Of a DNA stretch of 64,000 nt, positions 45,207 to 54,896 are shown piece by piece. Below the pieces are notes generated by a model. It was not told the DNA's origin, did not search any database, and worked only from the letters and a program-made list of their open reading frames with translations. Each line of letters begins with the position of its first letter. Positions within the stretch are counted from its first letter, which is position 1. Source of the stretch: Candidatus Neomarinimicrobiota bacterium. Its GTDB lineage: Bacteria; Fidelibacterota; UBA2242; B5-G15. Where the stretch lies: NCBI GenBank assembly GCA_017656425.1, contig JACDNV010000010.1:1-64000 (forward strand). The letters are read 5' to 3'. The translations under genes and the position numbers were made by a program.

Positions 45207-45980
45207 ATGGCAGAGATAACATTTGAAACGTTATGGAAAGCTGGAGCGCATTTTGGGCATCTAAAGAGTAAATGGAATCCCAAAATGCGGGATTATATAT
45301 TTGCAGAGAAAAATAAGATACATATAATTGATCTAAAGAAAACCCAGAAGTGTCTTGAGGATGCGTTGAGATTTATTCGGGAAACGGTAAGAAATGGTGG
45401 GACTGTTCTATTTGTGGGTACAAAAAAGCAAGCAAAGGAAGTTGTTCAAAAAGAAGCTGATAGATGTGGAATGTTTTATGTAGTCGAAAGGTGGCTTGGT
45501 GGTACTCTCACGAATTTCCAAACGATAAAAAAAAGTATAAAGAGGCTGCAGGAGCTTGAAGAGCTTAAAAAGACTGGTTACGGTGAATCTTATACTAAAA
45601 AAGAGAGATTGATGCTGGAAAGGGAGAGGGAAAAATTAGCTATCTTGCATCGTGGTATCCGTGATATGAAATTTTTACCAGACGTGCTGGTTGTTGTAGA
45701 TGAAGCCCATGAGAGAACCGCGGTTTTAGAAGCAAATAGACTTGCTATTCCAGTAGTTGCGATTGTAGATACCAATGGGGATCCTACATTAGTGGATTAT
45801 CCCATTCCAGCGAATGACGATTCAATACAAACTATACAGTTAATGGTAGGCAAGATTGCCGATGCTATAATAGAAGCAAAAGGCTCAAGTTTTGTAGATG
45901 AAGGACAAACAAAAGAAAGTGTCCACGAAGAGAGTGTAGAAAAACAGGAGCAGGCACAGGGGATGGAAGATGAAAATTGA
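45207..45980 (+). CDS. rpsB: 30S ribosomal protein S2
   Basis: S2 (257 aa) binds at the back of the 30S neck. [20 protein letters not shown] and [20 protein letters not shown] are typical; the C-terminus is an acidic, Gln/Glu-rich tail. ATG at 45207 follows TTAGGG; an in-frame TTG at 45201 is less likely. Its end overlaps tsf by 11 bases. Confidence 0.97.
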   Translation: MAEITFETLWKAGAHFGHLKSKWNPKMRDYIFAEKNKIHIIDLKKTQKCLEDALRFIRETVRNGGTVLFVGTKKQAKEVVQKEADRCGMFYVVERWLGGTLTNFQTIKKSIKRLQELEELKKTGYGESYTKKERLMLEREREKLAILHRGIRDMKFLPDVLVVVDEAHERTAVLEANRLAIPVVAIVDTNGDPTLVDYPIPANDDSIQTIQLMVGKIADAIIEAKGSSFVDEGQTKESVHEESVEKQEQAQGMEDEN

Positions 45981-46569
45981 TGTTGAATTAGTGAAAAAGC
46001 TTCGTGATATGACAGGCAGTGGAGTAATGGACTGCAAAGGGGCTTTGAAAGAAGCTGATGGTGATATAGAAAAAGCTGTAGAAATTCTGCGCAAAAAAGG
46101 AATAGCAAAAGCGGAGAAGAAAGCAGGGAGAGAAGTGAAGGAAGGTCTTATCTGGTCATACATTCATCCCGGTAATAAGATAGGAGTTTTGGTGGAAGTT
46201 AACTGTGAGACAGATTTTGTTGCTAGGACAGATGATTTTAAGAATTTCACAAAAGATATAGCAATGCAAATTGCGGCGACAAATCCTCTTGCTATTACAA
46301 GGGAAGATATTGATCCAAAAATCATTGAAAAAGAGAAGGAAATCTATGCTGAGCAAGCAAAAGCTCAGGGTAAGCCTGAAGCTGTTATAGAAAAAATAGT
46401 TGAGGGAAGACTGGAAAAATATTTTCAGGAAGCTTGTTTAATGGAGCAGCCTTTTGTAAAAGACCCTCAGAAGACAATAAAAGATTACCTGACGGAAATG
46501 GTAGCAAAGCTTGGCGAGAATATAGTCATATCAAGGTTTGTAAGATTCCAGCTTGGCGTTTACGAATAA
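45970..46569 (+). CDS. tsf: Elongation factor Ts
   Basis: 199 aa, the short EF-Ts form with one core subdomain instead of two (E. coli has 283). It exchanges GDP on EF-Tu. The UBA-like start [20 protein letters not shown] and [16 protein letters not shown], with the TDFVAR contact to EF-Tu, are clear. Translation overlaps rpsB. Confidence 0.97.
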   Translation: MKIDVELVKKLRDMTGSGVMDCKGALKEADGDIEKAVEILRKKGIAKAEKKAGREVKEGLIWSYIHPGNKIGVLVEVNCETDFVARTDDFKNFTKDIAMQIAATNPLAITREDIDPKIIEKEKEIYAEQAKAQGKPEAVIEKIVEGRLEKYFQEACLMEQPFVKDPQKTIKDYLTEMVAKLGENIVISRFVRFQLGVYE

Positions 46570-46586
46570 TATAAATTAAAAAAATA

Positions 46587-47306
46587 ATGACAAAACCAAT
46601 TTTTAAGCGTGTAATATTGAAATTCTCTGGTGAAGCGCTTGGTGGTAAAAAACATAACGGTATTGATCCTGAGATTACAGAATATATTGTTGAAGAGATA
46701 AAGTCAATAAAGGAGTTGGGGACGAAGGTTGGTATAGTTGTTGGTGGTGGGAATTTCATACGTGGTGTAAATTCCGAAGGTACAGGGCTTTTAAGAATTA
46801 CTGCAGACTATATGGGAATGATGGCTACCATAATGAATGCCCTTGCACTCAGAGATTTTTTCAGGAAAAAGGGGATAGAAGCTGTAGTTACATCCGCTAT
46901 AAATGTTGAAAATGTTACAGTTCCTCTTTTTATAGATAAGTTGAATGTGGAATTGGATAAAGGGAAAGTCTTAATTTTTGCTGGTGGTACAGGTAGGCCT
47001 TTTGTTAGTACTGATACAGCGGCAGCTATACGGGCATGTGAGTTTTCGGCTGATGCAATAATAAAAGGCACAAAAGTTGACGGTATTTATGATAAAGATC
47101 CCGAAGTTTATCCTGATGCGACATTTATACAGGATATTACATTTAATGATGTTCTTAAAAAAGGTTTAAATGTTATGGATATGACAGCTTTTGCAATGTG
47201 TCAGACGTATAACATTCCTGTTATTATTTATAATATGAATAAAAGAGGTTATTTAAAAAGAATAATAACTGGTGAGAAGCTTGGTAGTATAATTCATGGG
47301 GTATAA
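46587..47306 (+). CDS. pyrH: UMP kinase
   Basis: PyrH (239 aa) phosphorylates UMP. KPIFKRVILKFSGEALGGKK, VGIVVGGGNFIRGV, ADYMGMMATIMNALALRDFF and GGTGRPFVSTDTAAAIRACE identify the amino-acid-kinase fold of the bacterial UMP kinase. It sits between tsf and frr as in most bacteria. Confidence 0.97.
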   Translation: MTKPIFKRVILKFSGEALGGKKHNGIDPEITEYIVEEIKSIKELGTKVGIVVGGGNFIRGVNSEGTGLLRITADYMGMMATIMNALALRDFFRKKGIEAVVTSAINVENVTVPLFIDKLNVELDKGKVLIFAGGTGRPFVSTDTAAAIRACEFSADAIIKGTKVDGIYDKDPEVYPDATFIQDITFNDVLKKGLNVMDMTAFAMCQTYNIPVIIYNMNKRGYLKRIITGEKLGSIIHGV

Positions 47307-47308
47307 AT

Positions 47309-47866
47309 ATGCTGGATGAGATATTAAAAGATGCCGAAGAAAGAATGAAAAAAAGTGTTGAGAATACCAGACATGAGCTTTTAACAATTAGGACAGGTAG
47401 AGCTACTCCTACTCTATTAGATGGAATAAAAGTTGAGTATTATGGCTCTATGGTACCTTTAAGGCAAATAGCAAATGTTGTGACTCCTGAAGCGAGGTTA
47501 ATAGTTGTAAATCCCTTTGATAGGTCGGCACTGGCGTCTATTGAGAAAGCCATTATTCAGGCAAATCTTGGATTAAATCCAATGAATGATGGTAATGTTA
47601 TTCGGATACCTATACCTCCTCTGACTGAGGAAAGAAGGAAAGAACTGGTAAAAATCGTTCATAAGCTTGCGGAGGATGGAAGAGTTGCAATTAGAAATAT
47701 AAGAAGAGATGCAAATGATATGATTAAGGAACTGAAAACAAACCATGAAATATCCGAGGATGAGGCAGAGCTCTATCTTGAAAAAGTACAGAAATTGACT
47801 GATAAATATATAGAAGAGATAAATTCAATGTTAAAGAGCAAAGAAAAAGAACTTATGGAAAATTAA
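47309..47866 (+). CDS. frr: Ribosome recycling factor
   Basis: RRF (185 aa) splits post-termination ribosomes with EF-G. LTIRTGRATPTLLDGIKVEY, PLRQIANVVTPEARLIVVNP and DGNVIRIPIPPLTEERRKEL are diagnostic. It begins three bases after pyrH. An AT-rich inverted sequence between 47866 and 47895 (AAAATTTTAT...ATAAATTTT) may end both this operon and the converging nrdJ. Confidence 0.98.
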   Translation: MLDEILKDAEERMKKSVENTRHELLTIRTGRATPTLLDGIKVEYYGSMVPLRQIANVVTPEARLIVVNPFDRSALASIEKAIIQANLGLNPMNDGNVIRIPIPPLTEERRKELVKIVHKLAEDGRVAIRNIRRDANDMIKELKTNHEISEDEAELYLEKVQKLTDKYIEEINSMLKSKEKELMEN

Positions 47867-47922
47867 AATTTTATTTATAGATATAAATTTTATAATAATT
47901 CCCTTTTCGTGTGTATTTTTTA

Positions 47923-50316
47923 TTAGCATTTTGACCATCCGCACATGGGACATGTCAGGCATCCGCTTTCGTGATAAACGGTAGTGCCACACTCTGGACA
48001 TGTAGTTATTAATTTTTTGTTATCTGTATTACTGGAATGATCGTCGCCAATCTTTGCATCGAGCTGTTGCAATTCTATTGGACTATTATGTAGTTCAATA
48101 CCATTCTTCCCATTTCCACTTACATTTTTATTCTGTTTTTCTTTTTCATTAATATACCATTCAAGGGATTTGGCAATGGCATCGGGTGTTGAAAGTATAA
48201 CTTCGCCGTTTTCCCATACGGGACTTGGCCCACCAATACCTTTCAACTGCTTTATAATATCTTTTACATCAATTCCTGATCTCAGAGCAAGGGAAATTAA
48301 TCTTCCGATTGCCTCAGATTCTTCCTGAGCCTGGCTTCCTGCCTTACCTATATTTGTAAAGACCTCACATAATCCGTATTCATCTTCATTTATTGTTATA
48401 TACAAGTTACCTGAGCCAGTTTTTACCCTTTTTGTTATTCCCTTTGTTACGGTAGGTCTTGTCCGGGGATGAATCTTATGGGGTTTAGATGATTCTTTTT
48501 TATGTTCTTTTTTCTTGCCGATATATAATACCTGCTGATCCTTGCTTCCATCTCTATAAATGGTTATACCCTTACAGCCAAGTTCATAAGCAAGCATGTA
48601 TGCTTTTTTTACATCTTCTACCGATGATTCTTTTCTGAAATTACATGTCTTGCTTACGGCATTATCTGTGTATTTCTGGAAAGCAGCCTGCATTCTGACG
48701 TGCCATTCTGGGGAAATATCATGGGCGGTTACAAATACCTCTTTAATCCATTTGGGTATCTCAGGTATATTCTGTATCGATCCTTTTTTTTCTATTCTTT
48801 CCATGAGTTCGCTTGTATATATGTTTTCTTCGCGGCATGCTTCCTCAAAATATGGATTTATATAGAGAAGATTGGTCCCATTCATTACACTTTTAGTATA
48901 AACAAGTGAGAATAAAGGTTCTATGCCGCTTGAACATTCTGCGATCATAGAAATAGTACCTGTTGGGGCAATTGTTGTAACGGTAGCATTTCTTAATTTT
49001 GGACCGTCAGGATAAAAAATGCTCTCTTTCCATTCAGGAAATGTTCCTCTTTCTTTTGCTAAATCAATGCTTTTTAACTTTGCTACCTCACTGATGAATT
49101 TCATTACTTTTTCTGCAATTTCGAGCGATTTGTCTGAATTATACGGTATACGTAATTTTATAAGCATATCAGCGAAACCCATTATTCCGAGACCAATTTT
49201 TCTTGTTTTTTTAACCATTTCTTCAATTTTCTTTATAGGAAATTTGTTGATATCTATGACATTATCAAGGAAATGCACTGCTTTTTCTACCACTTCTGCC
49301 AGTCTATCAAAGTCTATACTATCATTAACAACAAAATTAGCGAGGTTAATTGAACCAAGATTGCATGATTCATATGGCAACAGGGGTTGTTCGCCACATG
49401 GGTTTGTTGCTTCTATCTGACCCAACTTTGGAGTAGGGTTGTGTTCATTTATCTTGTCAATAAAAATAATACCAGGGTCTCCACACTTCCAGGCATTTTC
49501 TGTAATTAAATTAAAAACTTCTCTTGCATTTAATTTACCTGATACTTTACCATCCTTTGGGTTAATTAGCTCGTAATCTTCTCCCTTTTTGACTTTTTCC
49601 ATAAATTCATTTGTTACAGCAACTGATATATTGAAATTGCTAAGCTCATTTGGGTCAAGTTTGCAGTTAATAAATTCGATAATATCAGGATGGTCGACCC
49701 TTAAAATGCCCATATTGGCTCCGCGCCTTGTGCCACCCTGCTTTACAGCTTCTGTTGCTGAGTTATAAACTTTCATAAAAGAGACTGGACCACTTGCTAC
49801 TCCATTTGTAGACCTTACTATACTATTTTTTGGTCTTATTCTTGAAAAAGAAAATCCTGTTCCACCACCACTTTTGTGAATAAGTGCAGTATCTTTCAAC
49901 GTCTGAAATATTGATTCCATTGAATCTTCTATTGGCAATACAAAACAGGCAGCAAGTTGACCGAGCTCTCTTCCAGCATTCATTAAGGTTGGAGAGTTTG
50001 GCATGAAGTCTTTATTTGCCATTAAGTTGTAAAAATCAATGATTGTCTTTTTTACTTCATCTTTGGAAGCATTGTATAGAAAATCTACTTTACCGATCGT
50101 GCTCGCTACTCGCCACAGCATATCCTCAGGTGTTTCGATGATATTACCGTTACTATCCTTTTTAAGATATCGGCGCTGAAGCACTTCCATTGCATTCCTT
50201 GAAAAATGAGGTTCTAACAGAGTTCCATTACCATAGAATTCATTTCTATCTATCGTAATTTCAGTTAACTCTCCCATTGACATTTCCCCCATTATTGTTT
50301 CCCTATTTTTACCCAC
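47923..50316 (-). CDS. nrdJ: Vitamin B12-dependent ribonucleotide reductase (class II)
   Basis: 797 aa. Reduces ribonucleotides to deoxyribonucleotides using adenosylcobalamin. Seen: NSPTLMNAGRELGQLAACFV, IHKSGGGTGFSFSRIRPKNS, QGGTRRGANMGILRVDHPDI, the NPCGEQPLLPYESCNLGSIN loop and APTGTISMIAECSSGIEPLF. The C-terminal zinc ribbon CPECGTTVYHESGCLTCPMC holds the reducing cysteines. It works with or without oxygen. The region upstream has two NrdR-like boxes. Confidence 0.97.
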   Translation of the reverse strand: MGKNRETIMGEMSMGELTEITIDRNEFYGNGTLLEPHFSRNAMEVLQRRYLKKDSNGNIIETPEDMLWRVASTIGKVDFLYNASKDEVKKTIIDFYNLMANKDFMPNSPTLMNAGRELGQLAACFVLPIEDSMESIFQTLKDTALIHKSGGGTGFSFSRIRPKNSIVRSTNGVASGPVSFMKVYNSATEAVKQGGTRRGANMGILRVDHPDIIEFINCKLDPNELSNFNISVAVTNEFMEKVKKGEDYELINPKDGKVSGKLNAREVFNLITENAWKCGDPGIIFIDKINEHNPTPKLGQIEATNPCGEQPLLPYESCNLGSINLANFVVNDSIDFDRLAEVVEKAVHFLDNVIDINKFPIKKIEEMVKKTRKIGLGIMGFADMLIKLRIPYNSDKSLEIAEKVMKFISEVAKLKSIDLAKERGTFPEWKESIFYPDGPKLRNATVTTIAPTGTISMIAECSSGIEPLFSLVYTKSVMNGTNLLYINPYFEEACREENIYTSELMERIEKKGSIQNIPEIPKWIKEVFVTAHDISPEWHVRMQAAFQKYTDNAVSKTCNFRKESSVEDVKKAYMLAYELGCKGITIYRDGSKDQQVLYIGKKKEHKKESSKPHKIHPRTRPTVTKGITKRVKTGSGNLYITINEDEYGLCEVFTNIGKAGSQAQEESEAIGRLISLALRSGIDVKDIIKQLKGIGGPSPVWENGEVILSTPDAIAKSLEWYINEKEKQNKNVSGNGKNGIELHNSPIELQQLDAKIGDDHSSNTDNKKLITTCPECGTTVYHESGCLTCPMCGWSKC

Positions 50317-50368
50317 ACCATACTAAAAATAATATAGAAATAAAATTACCAATTTGCAATACAATATT

Positions 50369-50384
50369 ATACAATATTTTGTAT
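50369..50384 (-). promoter_or_regulatory. NrdR-like box 1 upstream of nrdJ
   Basis: ATACAATATTTTGTAT, an inverted repeat (ATACAA/TTGTAT) agreeing at 13 of 16 positions with the NrdR box pattern as I recall it (aCaCwAtATaTwGtgt). It lies 53-68 bases upstream of the nrdJ start. NrdR is the ATP/dATP-sensing repressor of ribonucleotide reductase genes. A partial repeat (ATACAATATT) is at 50359-50368. Confidence 0.6.
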
Positions 50385-50399
50385 TTGAACTAATAAAGA

Positions 50400-50415
50400 T
50401 AACAATTACTTGTAT
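50400..50415 (-). promoter_or_regulatory. NrdR-like box 2 upstream of nrdJ
   Basis: TAACAATTACTTGTAT, a weaker match (about 10 of 16) whose start is exactly 31 bases from box 1. NrdR boxes normally occur in pairs about three helical turns apart, so the spacing supports both. The remaining sequence to the tRNA at 50535 is AT-rich without a gene. Confidence 0.5.
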
Positions 50416-50534
50416 TTTTTAAGTATTCGATTAGCTTATCTAAATTAGTTAAAAATGGTCTTAGAACAATGTGCTTAAAATGATTTTTAATATTTTTTAT
50501 CATTTCTTAAATTTATTATAATGATTTTTGATAA

Positions 50535-50605
50535 GCGGGTGTAGTTCAGTGGTAGAACACCAGCTTCCCAAGCTGGATACGAGGGTTCGATTCCCTTCAC
50601 CCGCT
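50535..50605 (+). tRNA. tRNA-Gly (anticodon CCC)
   Basis: 71 bases. The acceptor arm GCGGGTG (50535-50541) pairs with CACCCGC (50598-50604), followed by discriminator T. Anticodon stem CCAGC/GCTGG encloses loop TTCCCAA, giving CCC. The T arm contains GGTTCGATTCC. CCA is not encoded. It stands alone, 48 bases before the DUF512 gene. Confidence 0.95.
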
Positions 50606-50653
50606 CGATTTTCCCTCTTTGTAATTTTAAAACAAAATTAAAGTATGAATTAA

Positions 50654-51943
50654 ATGGTTAAAATATTAAAGATTGAAATGGATAGCATTGCAATGAAAGT
50701 TGGAATTTTACCGGGTGATTTCCTTGTTTCCATAAATGGACACGAGATAAATGATTTAATAGACCTGAAGTACTACGTTGCTGATGAAACAATTAATGTG
50801 AGGACAAAACGGGATGGGCAATTTATTGATTATGAAATAGAGAAGGATTATGATGATGAGCTCGGTATAGTTATTGAAGATTTTGAAGTTAGATCATGTA
50901 ATAATAATTGTATTTTCTGTTTCGCAATGCAAAATCCTCCTGGCCTTAGAAAAGCATTATATTTTAAGGATGAGGATTATAGACTTTCCTTTTTATATGG
51001 TAATTATATAACGATGACAAATCTTGAAGAATCTGATCTTGAACGCATAGTGCGTATGAGATTATCTCCATTATATATTTCAGTACATGCAACAGATAAG
51101 AATCTGAGGAAAAAGATTTTTCAACGGGACAGTGATGATTATCTTTTTGATAAATTGGACTATTTAATGCGAGGCGAGATAGAGCTTCATGCTCAAATTG
51201 TTTTAATGCCAGGGATAAATGATGGAGAAGCCTTAGAGAAAACAATTTCTGATTTATATCATTATAAAAGTTCAATCAAATCAGTGGCTATAGTTCCAGT
51301 GGGACTGACTAAATTTAGAAAAAACAGATACAAACTGACACCTGTTGACTCTGAATACGCAAGGAAGCTAATAAGGTGTTCAAAAAATTGGACAAAAAAT
51401 TATTTTAATTCGGAGGGGAATAAATTTGTCTACTTATCAGATGAGATTTTTCTTCTGGCAAATAGGACTATACCAGTTTCAAGTTATTATGGTTTCTATT
51501 ATCAATTGGATAATGGTGTAGGACTGACCAGATATATGCTGGATGAGTTCAGGAAGATAATCAAAAAATTACCGAAGAAAATCAAAGGTAATAAGAGGGC
51601 ATTATTTGTAACGGGAGTACTTGCAAGATCAGTACTTAATAATTACGTAATATCCTATTTGAATACTATTGATGGATTACATGTTGATACTGTAAGTGTT
51701 ATTAATAATTTTTTTGGCGATTCTATAACTGTTTCGGGTTTGTTGGCAGGTGTAGATATTGTAGAACAGTTGAAGGATATTGTAAATAGTTATGACGTGA
51801 TAGTTTTACCGCCCCGGTGTATAAATGAAGATTGCTTATTCATAGATGATATGACCATAGAAGATATTGAACGGGAATTGGGCAAAAAAGTAATTGTTTT
51901 TAACGAAAATTTTTTTGATTTAATAAATCATGTCCAGAAATAG
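50654..51943 (+). CDS. DUF512 radical SAM protein with PDZ domain
   Basis: 429 aa. The N-terminal PDZ-like segment AMKVGILPGDFLVSINGHEI is followed by the radical SAM cluster Cys82, Cys86, Cys89 (CNNNCIFCF, an unusual CxxxCxxC), then KDEDYRLSFLYGNYITMTNL, and a C-terminal DUF512 region with FVTGVLA and DVIVLPPRCINEDCLF. The reaction is unknown. The same PDZ-rSAM-DUF512 gene lies next to der in Clostridia and others, as here, where it overlaps der by 14 bases; that suggests a ribosome or tRNA role. Confidence 0.88.
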   Translation: MVKILKIEMDSIAMKVGILPGDFLVSINGHEINDLIDLKYYVADETINVRTKRDGQFIDYEIEKDYDDELGIVIEDFEVRSCNNNCIFCFAMQNPPGLRKALYFKDEDYRLSFLYGNYITMTNLEESDLERIVRMRLSPLYISVHATDKNLRKKIFQRDSDDYLFDKLDYLMRGEIELHAQIVLMPGINDGEALEKTISDLYHYKSSIKSVAIVPVGLTKFRKNRYKLTPVDSEYARKLIRCSKNWTKNYFNSEGNKFVYLSDEIFLLANRTIPVSSYYGFYYQLDNGVGLTRYMLDEFRKIIKKLPKKIKGNKRALFVTGVLARSVLNNYVISYLNTIDGLHVDTVSVINNFFGDSITVSGLLAGVDIVEQLKDIVNSYDVIVLPPRCINEDCLFIDDMTIEDIERELGKKVIVFNENFFDLINHVQK

Positions 51944-53246
51944 TCCAATTGTTGCAATAGTTGGACGTCCCAATGTGGGAAAATCTACCTTATTTAATAG
52001 ATTAATAAAAAAGAGAAGAGCTATAGTTCACTCTGAAGCTGGGATAACCAGAGATAGGATTAGTGAAATAGTTACCTGGGGTGGCAATAGGTTTGTCCTT
52101 GTCGATACTGGTGGGTATAGTACTGATGAAAATGTAATTTCTAAGGCTATCAGGAAGCAGGTGGAGTTTGCAGTTAATGAGGCAGATCTTATACTATTTA
52201 TTGTGGATGTGAAGAGTGGAATTGTTTCTGAGGATAGAGAAGTAGCGAGTTTGTTACGGAAATCGGGAAAGGAAGTGATATTGGTTGTGAATAAGGTTGA
52301 TAATGAGAAACTTCAAAATGATGTAGTTGAATTTTATGAGCTTGGTTTTGACGAACCCGTTTTAATCTCTGCTCTTCATGGCTCAAATACGGGTGATTTG
52401 CTGGATTTAATTATTAAGAAACTACCATTTGTAACAGCAGATAAAGAGATAGATGAGAATAAAATTAAACTTACAATAGTGGGTATGCCGAATGTAGGGA
52501 AATCATCGATATTAAACGCACTATTAGGTAAAGAAGTTAGTATAATAACAGAGATACCGGGAACGACGAGAGATACTGTGGACACGACTGTCAAGTATTA
52601 TGGAAACGAGATAGTATTGATAGATACTGCTGGACTTAGAAAGAAAAGCGCTGTAAAGAGTGATATAGAGTTTTACAGTGCAATTAGAACAATTCAAGCA
52701 ATAGAAAGATGTGACATTGCGGCTGTTGTAATTGATGCTGTTAAAGGTATAGGGGTAAATGATATAAATATCATTCGAAAGGTTATCGAGAAAGGAAAAG
52801 GAATGATGATTATTGTAAATAAATGGGATTTGATCGAGAAAAAACATGACACTATGGATATATATAAAAAAAATTTAATAAGTAGATTAAATATATTAAA
52901 AGATTATCCAATACTTTTTACATCGGCTATTACAAAAAAGAGAATATTTCAAATATATCCTACTGCACTGCAAATATATGAAAATCTAACAAGGCGCATT
53001 CCAACAAGTAAACTGAACGATAGCATACTTCAGATAATAAAAGCAATGCCTCCTCCTTCCTATAAAGGTAAATTTATTCATATAAAATATGTAACCCAGA
53101 TTAAACAAGCCCCTCCTGTTTTCGTCTTCTTTTGCAATGAGCCAAGAGGAATAAAAGAAAACTATAGAAAATTTTTAGAGAATAAAATAAGGGAAATATG
53201 TGATTTTATGGGCGTTCCAATAAAGTTACTTTTTAGAGGGAAATAG
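51930..53246 (+). CDS. der: Ribosome biogenesis GTPase Der (EngA)
   Basis: 438 aa with two GTPase domains: GRPNVGKSTLFNRLIKKRRA with DTGG and NKVD, and GMPNVGKSSILNALLGKEVS with DTAGLRKK and NKWD. A C-terminal KH-like domain of about 80 residues follows. It acts late in 50S maturation. The ATG overlaps the DUF512 gene. Confidence 0.97.
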   Translation: MSRNSPIVAIVGRPNVGKSTLFNRLIKKRRAIVHSEAGITRDRISEIVTWGGNRFVLVDTGGYSTDENVISKAIRKQVEFAVNEADLILFIVDVKSGIVSEDREVASLLRKSGKEVILVVNKVDNEKLQNDVVEFYELGFDEPVLISALHGSNTGDLLDLIIKKLPFVTADKEIDENKIKLTIVGMPNVGKSSILNALLGKEVSIITEIPGTTRDTVDTTVKYYGNEIVLIDTAGLRKKSAVKSDIEFYSAIRTIQAIERCDIAAVVIDAVKGIGVNDINIIRKVIEKGKGMMIIVNKWDLIEKKHDTMDIYKKNLISRLNILKDYPILFTSAITKKRIFQIYPTALQIYENLTRRIPTSKLNDSILQIIKAMPPPSYKGKFIHIKYVTQIKQAPPVFVFFCNEPRGIKENYRKFLENKIREICDFMGVPIKLLFRGK

Positions 53247-53248
53247 AT

Positions 53249-54895
53249 TTGTCTTTTAAAAATGTGATCTTTATATGTTTGTTTTCATTATCCACCATTT
53301 ATTCCACTTCACTTTTAGAGCAATTGGGTATTGACGAGAGGGAGTTAACGAGTTTTAATAGTAAGGATGACCTGGGTTTAATAGCGTATATAAATAAGAA
53401 AGGATTATATAAAATATCATCTCGTCCACAGCTACCCGAATATATACTGAGTACTGATGGACATTTTAAAATACATTATACAACTACAGGTCAGGATTCT
53501 GTAAGTATAGATGATAAAGATAATAATGGGATACCTGATTATATAGATGAGGTGTCCAGGACAGCGGAAAGGGCCTATAGACTTCTTATTGATACACTTG
53601 GCTTTGAACCTCCGCCTATTGATGGTGTAGATGGAGATGAGATTGATATATATGTAAGAAATTTAAAAGGGAATTATTACGGAATAACCTGGCCTGAAAA
53701 TGCGGTAACTTCAACTAAGCGTGAGTATGATTATACTTCTTACCTGGAAATAGACAATGACTATTCAGAGACGGCATACAATACAAAGGGGATTGATGCA
53801 CTTCATGTTACAATATCTCATGAATTTTTTCATATGGTACAATTGGGGTATAATTGGTATCAGTCAAATAATGTTGACCAAACGAATGGAGATACGTTTT
53901 TTTTAGAGTGGTGCTCCGTTTGGTTTGAGGAAAGAGCATATCCTGAAGCCAATGATTATTTGAACTATTTAGGACAATTTTTTTATTTCCCATATAAATC
54001 AGTCTGGGATAATAGTTATAGCTATTCTCTGGGTATTTTTTTACGATATGTTTTTGATTTATATGGAGAGAAGATAATAAAAGAGATATGGGATAAGATC
54101 GGTGAGAATAAGTATGCCATGGATGCATTTAATGAGATAATGAGTGGTTATAATACAAATATGGCTGAGCTATGGAATGGATTTTTTTATAAAATATATT
54201 ATTCAAATAATAAATATGATCCAGATAGGTCACTTTGTGCTGATGCGAAGTTCTTTCCTCCTTTGAATTATTCTTTTGTTGGTAACTTTTTTAACAGGGA
54301 TACTATCTGTATAGGTAAGAGAGTCAACAGATATGCGACTTTACCTGTACTTCTGACATTTAACGATAGGTGTATTATTCAAATTACTGATATTAGTAAA
54401 AATTTTGAACTTACAATCTTCGGGTATTTGATTGATAGATATTTGAAGGATGATATATTCGGGGTTATTGGAAATTCAAGGTATTTTCCCCTTGGATGGT
54501 TTGGTTCTCATGATACTCTTGCATTTTTTATAACTAACACAAGTCTGGATAGCAGTATTTCTGTTTCTTTTAATGCATTGGCAATACCAGAAGGTGTTGA
54601 AATTTCTAGTGAAATAACAAAGATTTATCCGAACCCGTTATTTACAGATGATTCTCGATTAAGTATCGAATTATTTTCCGATAATAGTTATGATAAAGTT
54701 AGTGTGAATTTATTTGATATACTGGGTAGAAAAGTATATTCCAGATATATTGAAAAAGATATCGAGTTGGGTATAAATATCATTGATATAGATATTAGCG
54801 AATTTACTAAAATAAACCTATCATCGGGTGTTTATATAGTTCATGTGAAACTGGGGGAAAATAATATTTATAAAAAAGTAACATTTCTGAGGTAG
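53249..54895 (+). CDS. Secreted zinc metalloprotease-like protein with T9SS sorting domain
   Basis: 548 aa. Signal peptide NVIFICLFSLSTIYS; TTG start at 53249 after AGAGGG. GHFKIHYTTTGQDSV and DKDNNGIPDYIDEVSRTAER precede a zinc site HEFFH at residues 191-195, with FLEWCSVWFEERAYPEAND downstream, as in the MXAN_6640 group of putative metalloproteases. The last ~80 residues (KIYPNPLFTDDSRLSIELFS, then FDILGRKVYSR, ending VHVKLGENNIYKKVTFLR) are a type A type IX secretion sorting domain. The substrate is unknown. Confidence 0.82.
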   Translation: MSFKNVIFICLFSLSTIYSTSLLEQLGIDERELTSFNSKDDLGLIAYINKKGLYKISSRPQLPEYILSTDGHFKIHYTTTGQDSVSIDDKDNNGIPDYIDEVSRTAERAYRLLIDTLGFEPPPIDGVDGDEIDIYVRNLKGNYYGITWPENAVTSTKREYDYTSYLEIDNDYSETAYNTKGIDALHVTISHEFFHMVQLGYNWYQSNNVDQTNGDTFFLEWCSVWFEERAYPEANDYLNYLGQFFYFPYKSVWDNSYSYSLGIFLRYVFDLYGEKIIKEIWDKIGENKYAMDAFNEIMSGYNTNMAELWNGFFYKIYYSNNKYDPDRSLCADAKFFPPLNYSFVGNFFNRDTICIGKRVNRYATLPVLLTFNDRCIIQITDISKNFELTIFGYLIDRYLKDDIFGVIGNSRYFPLGWFGSHDTLAFFITNTSLDSSISVSFNALAIPEGVEISSEITKIYPNPLFTDDSRLSIELFSDNSYDKVSVNLFDILGRKVYSRYIEKDIELGINIIDIDISEFTKINLSSGVYIVHVKLGENNIYKKVTFLR

Positions 54896-54896
54896 T

